A stretch of DNA of 5,926 bases from an uncultured Rhodoferax sp. (GTDB lineage Bacteria; Pseudomonadota; Gammaproteobacteria; Burkholderiales; Burkholderiaceae_C), in assembly GCA_936943465.1 (NCBI GenBank), contig CAKZJN010000196.1:1-5926 (forward strand), written 5' to 3'. The position numbers and the translations under genes are program-made. Shown here in pieces: positions 1 to 5,926 of this stretch. The notes below the pieces were generated by a model, which made no database searches, was not told where the DNA came from, and saw only the letters and a program-made list of their open reading frames with translations. Every line of letters begins with the position of its first letter. Within the stretch, counting starts at the first letter, position 1.

Positions 1-3000
1 GTGATGGCCTTGAGGTAGCGGGCGTAATGCTGCAACCGCTCCCACGGTGCGGCATGCAAAAAGCGCTTGGGCATCAGGCGTTGCAGTTGTTGCGCCGCAT
101 CGGCAGTCGCCTCGGGTGCGTTCTTGGTGTCCTTGATCTTGCGGGCGGCGGTGGCGTATTCCAGCAGAATGACTCCGGCCAGACGCGCCACCTCGGTGCT
201 AATCAGCGTGAGGCGGCCCCTGCCTTCTTCCATGCGTTTCTTGAAGGCAAATTCATCGGTGGGTAGCGGGTCCTGCAAAAAGGCCCGATCCAGCGCCAGC
301 GCAATGATTTGCTCGCGCAACTCTTCTAGCGTGCCGCCGCCACTGTCTTTGGCACTCTCGGTCTTGCCCACCTGCATGTAGGCCACGGCCATTTTTTGCA
401 GGTCGGGGATGTTCTTTTCCAGGTACTTGAGCGCGTCCTTGATCTGCAGCGCAAACAGGCGGCGCAGGCCGGCGCGGTGCTTGGCCGCAGCCGTTTCGGG
501 CTCGTCAAACACCTCAATGGTGACCGCATCACCTCCGTCAATCAGGGCCGGAAAACCAATCAGCGTCTGGCCGCCCTTGCGGATTTCCAGCAACTCGGGC
601 AGTTCGCCAAAGGTCCAGGCGGTATGGCGTTTCTCCGAAACTGCTGGTGCGGGGGCATGGGTTGGCGCTGCGGCCTTTGCACCGCTTCCGCCTGCCGTGG
701 TGCGCGGCGCAGCATCCGCAACTTCCGCCTTGCCCTGAGCCAAGGCTTGTGGGCCTGCAGGCTGCGCGCCCGAAGCGCCCTGCCCCAGCTTCAGGCTGGC
801 CAGCGCCTGAAACGCTCCGCGCGCCTGCTTGCCCCATTCGGCCTTGAGCGCGCCCAGATTGCGACCGTGCCCCAGCACGCGGCCATGTTCGTCCACCACC
901 CGGAAGTTCATAAAGAAGTGCGGGCTGAGCATGTCCACCTTGATGTCGGCGCGCACCACATCCACCGCCGTGGCATCCCGCACCAGCTTGACCACCGCAT
1001 CCACCAGACTGCCCGCACCAAAGCGCTCGGCCTCGTTCAGCACCTCGGCGAATTTGGCGGCTGTGTCGGGCAGCGGCACCAGACGCGAGCGCGGACGCTG
1101 GTGCAGCGTCTTGATCAGCGCCTGAATCTTCTCGCGCAGCATGCCCGGCACCAGCCACTCGCAGCGCTCCTCGTTGACCTGATTCAGCACAAACAGCGGC
1201 ACCGTCGCGGTCAGGCCATCCTGCGCATCGCCGGGCTCGTGCAGGTAGGTCGCGGCGCAGTCCACGCCGCCTAAGCGAATCGTCTTGGGGAAGCTGGCGG
1301 TGGTGATGCCGGCCGCCTCATGGCGCATCAATTCCTCGCGCGTCAGGCGCAAGAGCGTACTTTCGCGCCGCCCGCCGGCGTGCTGGTGGTTGTACTGCGG
1401 CTTGCGCGACTCCTCGCGGTACCAGGCCTCAAAGCTGTGGCCGCTACACACATCGGCGGGCAGTTGCTGGTCGTAAAAGGCGTAGATCAGTTCCTCGTCC
1501 ACCAGCACGTCCTGCCGGCGCGACTTGTGCTCCAGGTCTTCCACCTGCTTTATGAGCTTCTGGTTGGCGGCCAGAAATGGCAGGTTGGTTTCCCACTGGC
1601 TGTTCACCAGGCCCTCGCGGATAAAGATCTCGCGCGCACCGGGCAGGTCCACCCGGCTGTAGTTGGTACGCCGACCGCTGTAAACGACGATGCCGTACAG
1701 CGTGGCGCGCTCCAGCGCCACCACCTCGGCCGCTTTTTTCTCCCAATGCGGGTCGAGCAGTTGTTTCTTGAGCAAATGGCTGCCCACCTGCTCGATCCAC
1801 TGCGGGTCGATGGCAGCCACGCCGCGCCCGAACAGGCGTGTCGTCTCCACCAACTCGGCCGCCACAATCCAGCGGCCCGGCTTCTTGGTCAGGTGCGCGC
1901 CCGGATGCGGGTAGAACTTGATGCTGCGCGCGCCCAGGTACTCGCCCGATGCGCCATCGGTCTCCAGCTTGCAGCCCACATTGCCCAGCAGACCGGCCAG
2001 CATGGACAAATGCAGTTGCTCGTAGCTGGCAGGCGCCGTATTCAGCCGCCACTTGTGCTCGGCCACCACGGTGTGCAGTTGGGAGTGGATGTCTTTCCAC
2101 TCGCGCACGCGCCGGATGTTTACAAAGTTCTGCCGCAGCAACTGCTCGTACTGGCGGTTGCTCAACTTGTGCGAAGCCGCCTCACCGCCGCGCGCATCGT
2201 GAATCCACTTCCACAGCCTCAGGTAGCCGCTGAACTCGCTCTTTTCGTCGTCAAACTTCTTGTGCGCCGCATCGGCCTGTTGCTGCGCCTCCATCGGGCG
2301 GTCGCGCACATCCTGCACGCTCAGGGCCGAGGCAATCACCAGCACCTCGTCGAGCGCGCTGCGGCTACGCGCTTCCAGAATCATGCGGCCCACGCGCGGG
2401 TCCAGCGGCAGGCGCGACAGCTCTTGCCCCATGGGCGTGATCTCGTTGGCCTCGTCCACTGCGCCCAACTCGTTGAGCAACTGGTAACCATCGGCAATGG
2501 CACGGCCCGAAGGACGGTCCAGAAACGGAAAGTCTTCGACCACGCCCAGGTGCAACGACTTCATCCGCAAAATCACGCCGGCCAGGGACGATCGCAAGAT
2601 TTCCGGGTCGGTAAAGCGCTCGCGTCCGGCAAAGTCTTTCTCGTCGTAGAGCCGGATGCAAATGCCGTTGGCCACGCGGCCGCAGCGCCCGGCGCGCTGG
2701 TTGGCCGCTGCCTGACTGACCGGCTCCACCAACAGTTGCTCCACCTTGCTGCGAAAGCTGTAGCGCTTGACCCGCGCCGTGCCGGCATCAATCACGTAGC
2801 GAATGCCCGGCACCGTCAGCGAGGTTTCCGCCACGTTGGTCGCCAGCACAATGCGCCGCCCGCTGTGGCTGTCAAAAATGCGGTCCTGCTCGGCCTGCGA
2901 CAGGCGCGCAAACAGCGGCAGCACTTCGGCGTTGCGAAACAACGGCTGGTGGCTCAGGTGCCTGCGCACATGGTCGGCCGCCTCGCGGATTTCACGCTCT

Positions 3001-3737
3001 CCCGGCAGAAACACCAGCACATCGCCGGCGTTGTGCGGGTCGCGCCACAGTTCATCCACCGCATCGGCAATGGCATCGTTCAAGTCATATTCGCGGCTCT
3101 CTTCAAACGGCCGGTAACGCTGCTCCACCGGGAAGGTGCGGCCGGAGACCATGATGACGGGGGCCGGGCCCCGTTTGCTCTCAAAGTGCTTGGCAAAGCG
3201 GTCCGCATCAATCGTGGCGGAGGTCACCACGATCTTCAGGTCCGGACGACGCGGCAGTATCTGGCGCAGATAGCCCAGCAGAAAGTCGATGTTCAGGCTG
3301 CGTTCGTGCGCCTCGTCGATGATGATGGTGTCGTAGGCATTGAGCAGCGGGTCGGTCTGCGTCTCGGCCAGCAAGATGCCGTCGGTCATCAGCTTGACCG
3401 AGGCGTCCTTGCTCAAGCGGTCCTGAAAACGCACCTTGTAGCCCACCACCTCGCCCAGCGGGGTTTTCAGTTCCTCGGCAATGCGCTTGGCCACGGAACT
3501 CGCAGCAATGCGGCGTGGCTGGGTGTGGCCGATCAGGCGGCCGCGCTGGCCTTCGGGGTAGTTGCACTTGCCCCGGCCCAAAGCCAGGGCGATTTTGGGA
3601 AGCTGGGTGGTTTTGCCGGAGCCGGTCTCACCGCAGACGATGATGACCTGGTGCTGCTGCATCGCGGCCATGATCTCGTCACGTTTGCCGGATACAGGGA
3701 GGGACTCGGGAAATTCGATATGCAAAGGGGGTGCCAT
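1..3737 (-). CDS. hrpA: ATP-dependent RNA helicase HrpA (DEAH-box), C-terminus cut by window edge
   Basis: The minus strand reads as one uninterrupted frame of 1,245 codons from ATG at 3737 to the left edge. The ATG is the first start after an in-frame TAG at 3756-3758. Visible landmarks: Walker A GETGSGKT at residues 36-43, DEAH at 141-144, SAT at 173-175, motif V NVAETSLT at 301-308, and motif VI QRAGRCGR at 347-354. The HA2/winged-helix and OB-fold parts should follow (about 400-680), then the long DUF3418 region typical of HrpA. Residues 985-1034 form an Ala/Gly/Pro-rich stretch before the conserved TAWTFGELPE segment. The sequence leaves the window just after RYLKAI, which aligns with LRYLQAIE of E. 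coli HrpA (from memory), so about 70 residues are missing from a protein of about 1,315. Known of the family: NTP-dependent RNA helicase, linked in E. coli to fimbrial mRNA processing and reported to act on stalled or collided ribosomes. It is transcribed divergently from the next gene. No frameshift was seen. Confidence 0.97.
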   Translation of the reverse strand, partial: MAPPLHIEFPESLPVSGKRDEIMAAMQQHQVIIVCGETGSGKTTQLPKIALALGRGKCNYPEGQRGRLIGHTQPRRIAASSVAKRIAEELKTPLGEVVGYKVRFQDRLSKDASVKLMTDGILLAETQTDPLLNAYDTIIIDEAHERSLNIDFLLGYLRQILPRRPDLKIVVTSATIDADRFAKHFESKRGPAPVIMVSGRTFPVEQRYRPFEESREYDLNDAIADAVDELWRDPHNAGDVLVFLPGEREIREAADHVRRHLSHQPLFRNAEVLPLFARLSQAEQDRIFDSHSGRRIVLATNVAETSLTVPGIRYVIDAGTARVKRYSFRSKVEQLLVEPVSQAAANQRAGRCGRVANGICIRLYDEKDFAGRERFTDPEILRSSLAGVILRMKSLHLGVVEDFPFLDRPSGRAIADGYQLLNELGAVDEANEITPMGQELSRLPLDPRVGRMILEARSRSALDEVLVIASALSVQDVRDRPMEAQQQADAAHKKFDDEKSEFSGYLRLWKWIHDARGGEAASHKLSNRQYEQLLRQNFVNIRRVREWKDIHSQLHTVVAEHKWRLNTAPASYEQLHLSMLAGLLGNVGCKLETDGASGEYLGARSIKFYPHPGAHLTKKPGRWIVAAELVETTRLFGRGVAAIDPQWIEQVGSHLLKKQLLDPHWEKKAAEVVALERATLYGIVVYSGRRTNYSRVDLPGAREIFIREGLVNSQWETNLPFLAANQKLIKQVEDLEHKSRRQDVLVDEELIYAFYDQQLPADVCSGHSFEAWYREESRKPQYNHQHAGGRRESTLLRLTREELMRHEAAGITTASFPKTIRLGGVDCAATYLHEPGDAQDGLTATVPLFVLNQVNEERCEWLVPGMLREKIQALIKTLHQRPRSRLVPLPDTAAKFAEVLNEAERFGAGSLVDAVVKLVRDATAVDVVRADIKVDMLSPHFFMNFRVVDEHGRVLGHGRNLGALKAEWGKQARGAFQALASLKLGQGASGAQPAGPQALAQGKAEVADAAPRTTAGGSGAKAAAPTHAPAPAVSEKRHTAWTFGELPELLEIRKGGQTLIGFPALIDGGDAVTIEVFDEPETAAAKHRAGLRRLFALQIKDALKYLEKNIPDLQKMAVAYMQVGKTESAKDSGGGTLEELREQIIALALDRAFLQDPLPTDEFAFKKRMEEGRGRLTLISTEVARLAGVILLEYATAARKIKDTKNAPEATADAAQQLQRLMPKRFLHAAPWERLQHYARYLKAI

Positions 3738-3746
3738 TGGGGCGCA

Positions 3747-3752
3747 ATTATC
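3747..3752 (-). promoter_or_regulatory. Possible -10 element of hrpA promoter
   Basis: On the minus strand GATAAT (5 of 6 matches to TATAAT) ends nine bases before the hrpA ATG. Initiation 6-8 bases downstream would leave a leader of only about 1-3 bases. No good -35 hexamer lies at 16-18 bp spacing; the nearest candidate, TTGTGC, is only about 14 bp away. This is a motif match only. Confidence 0.3.
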
Positions 3753-3779
3753 GGGCTAGTGAAGCGGCACAATCGGGGA

Positions 3780-4190
3780 ATGACCCGTGCCCATCGCCCC
3801 CCACCCTTGCGTTTGCTAGCCAGCCTGGCCCTGCTGCTGTGCGCCAATGCCACGCAAGCCGCTCCCCGCCTGCACTGTGAAATGACCTACGCCGGCAGCA
3901 CCCAGGTGCTGGAAGTTGCGCCGGTGTCCGACCCGTACCCGGTGGCATCGGTGGACGTGGGCGGGCGCTTCCGGTTCAAGGCGGTGATGGTGGGCAACGA
4001 GCGCCAGGCGGATTACGTCAAGCTCTACGCCTATCTGGACGCCAAGCACCAACCGGTGCTGGTGCAGCAAATTACTTACCTGCCGCCCTTTCCCCAAGGC
4101 AACACCCTGACCGGCAAACAATTCATCTACGCTGGCCCGGTGGAACGCGAACTGCAATACGAATGCAAGCTGCAGGGGGTGGCACCATGA
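3780..4190 (+). CDS. Small exported protein of unknown function, first gene of the capA pair
   Basis: A 136-residue protein that I do not recognise. Residues 1-27 look like a Sec signal peptide: a basic start (MTRAHR), a Leu/Ala-rich core, and a likely signal peptidase I site after ATQA (24-27). Cys21 in the core is preceded by three Leu, so it is not a good lipobox. The mature part (~109 residues) is rich in short hydrophobic/polar alternations suggesting beta-strands. It has just two cysteines, Cys33 near its start and Cys129 near its end, well placed for one disulfide closing the domain. The stop codon overlaps the next ATG (ATGA, 4187-4190), so it is probably cotranslated with the CapA-type gene and may act with it in the periplasm (inference). 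Start choice is uncertain: ATG 3780 has no Shine-Dalgarno, and an in-frame GTG at 3759 would add seven residues, several basic, also without a clear ribosome site. An open frame runs far upstream but lies opposite hrpA and is not coding. Confidence 0.8.
   Translation: MTRAHRPPPLRLLASLALLLCANATQAAPRLHCEMTYAGSTQVLEVAPVSDPYPVASVDVGGRFRFKAVMVGNERQADYVKLYAYLDAKHQPVLVQQITYLPPFPQGNTLTGKQFIYAGPVERELQYECKLQGVAP
4174..4179 (+). promoter_or_regulatory. Shine-Dalgarno of the capA-family gene
   Basis: AGGGGG lies 7 bases before ATG 4187 and differs from AGGAGG at one position. It supports ATG 4187 as the start rather than the in-frame ATG at 4163, which would put residues ahead of the signal peptide. The site sits inside the end of the upstream gene, consistent with coupled translation. 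It is the only clear ribosome site among the four gene starts here. Confidence 0.7.
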
Positions 4191-5173
4191 AGCAAACCCT
4201 TTGCAAATGGGCGTGCGTACTGGCGAGCCTGATCGGTGGGACAACCACTGCCCACGCGCAGAGCGCTCCCGTCAGCCTGGTGTTCGCGGGCGATATCGTG
4301 CTCGACGACACCGCCGGTGCACTGATTGAAGGCGGCGGCGATCCCTTTGCCGGCTTTGCCGGGTTCTTCAGCAAGGCCGACATCCGGCTGGGCAACCTGG
4401 AATGCGTGGTGGCCACCACCGGCTCGGCGGGCGAAAAAAACTACACCTTCCGCGCCCACCCGCGCACGCTGCCCGTGCTCAAGCGCCACTTTGACGCGCT
4501 GGCCCTGGCCAACAACCACTCGGGCGATTACGGACGCGAGGCCTTTGGCGAAATGCTGGGGCTGCTCAAGGGCGCCAAGCTGGGCTACTTTGGTGGCGGC
4601 CACAACCTGGCCGAGGCCCACACGCCGCTCATCGTCGAGCGGCGCGGCCTTCGGATTGCGCTGTTGGGCTACAACGAGTTCATGCCGCGCAGCTTTGAAG
4701 CCGACTACGACGCGCCGGGCAGCGCCTGGAGCGAGGACGAACAGGTGGTCGCCGACATCCGGGCGGCGCGCAGTGTGCACCGGGCTGATCTGGTGATTCC
4801 GGTGATGCACTGGGGTTGGGAAAACGAACCGGTTGCCAACGCGCGCCAACGGCAACTGGCCCGCATTCTGGTGGACGCCGGGGCCGATGCGGTGATTGGC
4901 GGACACCCGCATGTGTCGCAGGACATCGAGCACTACCGGGGCAAGCCCATCATTTACAGCGTGGGCAACTTCGTCATGAAGGAAACTGACAATGACAACC
5001 AGCGCCGGGGCTGGGTGCTGCGGCTGCAACTTGACGCCCTGGGTGTGCGCGCTTTTGACACCCGCGTGGCCCGCATCGACATGGAAGGCCTGCCAACGCC
5101 CGACCTGAGCACGCCCAGCCCGTGCTGGCAGCGTGGCGAGACCAGCATCGGCCAGTGCCGAAACCCCGATTAA
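4187..5173 (+). CDS. CapA-family exported protein (PGA_cap metallophosphoesterase-like)
   Basis: A 328-residue protein with a signal peptide (1-24, Sec type, likely cut after AHA; no lipobox) and one CapA/PGA_cap domain over about residues 28-300. The family's ordered motifs are all present: AGD at 34-36, GNLE at 69-72, ANNHSGDYG at 108-116, MHWGWE at 207-212, GGHPH at 238-242, and YSVGNF at 257-262. Their Asp, Asn, Glu and His residues match the calcineurin-like metal site expected in this fold, so the enzyme looks intact. The name comes from Bacillus CapA of poly-gamma-glutamate capsule synthesis, but no capB, capC or pgs partner is nearby, so the substrate here is unknown. The C-terminal tail has two cysteines (313 and 324) that could form a disulfide. 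It overlaps the upstream small gene by four bases and is followed by an 85-bp gap before argA. Family assignment is firm; the role in polymer synthesis is not. Confidence 0.92.
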   Translation: MKQTLCKWACVLASLIGGTTTAHAQSAPVSLVFAGDIVLDDTAGALIEGGGDPFAGFAGFFSKADIRLGNLECVVATTGSAGEKNYTFRAHPRTLPVLKRHFDALALANNHSGDYGREAFGEMLGLLKGAKLGYFGGGHNLAEAHTPLIVERRGLRIALLGYNEFMPRSFEADYDAPGSAWSEDEQVVADIRAARSVHRADLVIPVMHWGWENEPVANARQRQLARILVDAGADAVIGGHPHVSQDIEHYRGKPIIYSVGNFVMKETDNDNQRRGWVLRLQLDALGVRAFDTRVARIDMEGLPTPDLSTPSPCWQRGETSIGQCRNPD

Positions 5174-5258
5174 GTGACTGGATCGGGCGAGTGCATCCGC
5201 TACATTTAAGCTCTGCTCTCCGCCATCCGTTGCCCCCTCATCTGCCGACCTGCCGCCC
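5174..5258 (+). promoter_or_regulatory. capA-argA intergenic region, possible argA promoter and pyrimidine-rich leader
   Basis: This 85-bp gap holds a weak promoter candidate: TGGATC at 5179-5184 (3 of 6 to the -35 consensus) and TACATT at 5201-5206 (4 of 6 to the -10), with a 16-bp spacer. From 5211 to the argA ATG only 11 of 48 bases are purines, and there is no Shine-Dalgarno. I see no hairpin followed by a T run, so no intrinsic terminator for the capA pair, and no clear ArgR operator. argA may have its own promoter here or be read through from capA. Confidence 0.25.
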
Positions 5259-5926
5259 ATGACCTCCGTTTTCAATTTCACCTTTGTGCCCTGGTTCCGG
5301 TCGGTCGCGCCCTATATCCACAAATTCCGCAACCAGACCTTTGTGGTGGGCATTGCCGGTGAGGCGATTGCCGCAGGCAAGTTGCAAAGCCTGGCGCAAG
5401 ACCTGGCCATGATTCAGAGCATGGGCGTGAAGATTGTGCTGGTGCACGGCTTCAGGCCCCAGGTGGCCGAACAGCTCAAGGCCAAGGGCATTGAAGCAAA
5501 GTACTCACACGGCATCCGCGTCACCGACGAACTGGCTTTGGACTGCGCCCAGGAGGCGGCCGGCCAACTGCGTTACGAAATTGAAGCCGCATTCAGCCAG
5601 GGTCTACCCAACACGCCGATGGCCGATTCGACCGTGCGCGTCATCTCGGGCAACTTCATCACCGCGCGTCCGGTTGGCATTGTGGACGGCGTCGATTTCC
5701 AGCACAGCGGCGTAGTGCGCAAAGTGGACACCGCCGGCATTATCAAAACCCTCGATATGGGCGCCATGGTGCTGCTGTCGCCCTTCGGCTTCTCACCCAC
5801 CGGCGACGCCTTTAACCTGGCCATGGAAGAAGTGGCAACTTCGGTGGCCACGGCGCTGCAGGCCGACAAGCTGATCTTTCTGACCGAGGTGCCCGGCATC
5901 CGCATGCACCCGACCGAGCCGGCCGG
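5259..5926 (+). CDS. argA: Amino-acid N-acetyltransferase (N-acetylglutamate synthase), C-terminal half beyond window
   Basis: 222 codons run from ATG 5259 to the right edge, about half of the usual ~440-450 residues. The product makes N-acetylglutamate from glutamate and acetyl-CoA, the first step of arginine synthesis, in the cytoplasm. What is visible is the N-terminal amino-acid-kinase-like domain, which in this family binds arginine for feedback inhibition. Landmarks: FRSVAPYIHKFRNQTFVVGIAGEAI-type start (residues 13-37), VHGFRPQV (62-69), GIRVTDE (85-91), SGNFITARPVGIVDG (130-144), and HSG (149-151). These match E. coli ArgA in order and spacing (VYGARPQI, NIRVTDA, SGNFIIAQP, CHSG; from memory). 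The GNAT acetyltransferase domain is outside the window. The SGNF and HSG segments and the start separate it from ArgB kinase, which is shorter. The ATG has no Shine-Dalgarno and follows a pyrimidine-rich leader. It lies downstream of the capA gene on the same strand, but no functional link is evident. Confidence 0.95.
   Translation, partial: MTSVFNFTFVPWFRSVAPYIHKFRNQTFVVGIAGEAIAAGKLQSLAQDLAMIQSMGVKIVLVHGFRPQVAEQLKAKGIEAKYSHGIRVTDELALDCAQEAAGQLRYEIEAAFSQGLPNTPMADSTVRVISGNFITARPVGIVDGVDFQHSGVVRKVDTAGIIKTLDMGAMVLLSPFGFSPTGDAFNLAMEEVATSVATALQADKLIFLTEVPGIRMHPTEPA

Noticed and set aside
538..1158. 206-residue minus-strand open frame within hrpA
   Set aside because: It is another frame of the same strand as hrpA, with Gly/Ala/Arg-rich low-complexity sequence and no family resemblance. 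The hrpA frame is continuous through it.
1320..3779. 956-residue plus-strand open frame as a real gene upstream of 3780
   Set aside because: It is the exact reverse-complement register of hrpA, whose protein is clearly conserved. Its sequence is rich in His, Arg, Gln, Ala and Leu with no recognisable domain. Only its last 136 residues, from 3780, look real because they begin with a signal peptide.
4163..4186. Earlier ATG at 4163 as the start of the capA-family gene
   Set aside because: It would place eight residues before a good signal peptide and lacks the AGGGGG site that precedes ATG 4187.
5174..5258. Intrinsic terminator or ArgR operator before argA
   Set aside because: I looked for a GC hairpin followed by T residues and for paired AT-rich ArgR-like boxes and saw neither.
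4127..5281. 384-residue minus-strand open frame opposite the capA-family gene
   Set aside because: It shares the codon register of the capA gene and stays open only because that gene avoids TTA, CTA and TCA. The plus strand carries all the family motifs.
1..5926. Mobile element, CRISPR array, tRNA/rRNA or defence system
   Set aside because: Nearly every base is accounted for by four ordinary genes. I saw no spaced direct repeats, terminal inverted repeats, transposase or integrase motifs, or tRNA-like structure.

Overview
This window looks like core chromosomal DNA from a GC-rich betaproteobacterium. The best guess is Burkholderiales, probably Comamonadaceae (Rhodoferax or Polaromonas type). 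That rests on the high-GC codon usage (Leu TTA/CTA and Ser TCA codons are very rare), on the form of the HrpA and ArgA N-termini, and on remembered gene order, not on a database search. I see no phage, insertion sequence, CRISPR array, tRNA, rRNA or defence genes.

Layout: the left 63% (1-3737) is one long minus-strand gene for the DEAH-box RNA helicase HrpA. Its start is inside the window and its last ~70 codons lie beyond the left edge. A 42-bp divergent intergenic region (3738-3779) separates it from a plus-strand gene pair. The first member encodes a small exported protein of unknown function (3780-4190). The second encodes an exported CapA-family (poly-gamma-glutamate synthesis type) metallophosphoesterase-like protein (4187-5173). 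The pair overlaps by ATGA and is almost certainly cotranscribed. After an 85-bp gap comes the 5' half of argA (5259 to the right edge), N-acetylglutamate synthase, the first enzyme of arginine synthesis.

The genes do not form one obvious pathway. HrpA acts on RNA and ribosomes in the cytoplasm, ArgA is cytoplasmic arginine synthesis, and the middle pair is probably periplasmic. The most notable points are the orphan capA-type gene coupled to an unrecognised secreted partner, the lack of Shine-Dalgarno sequences at hrpA, the small gene and argA, and an Ala/Gly/Pro-rich insertion in the C-terminal half of HrpA. Very long open frames opposite hrpA and capA are codon-usage artefacts. I found no convincing evidence of a new biological system.
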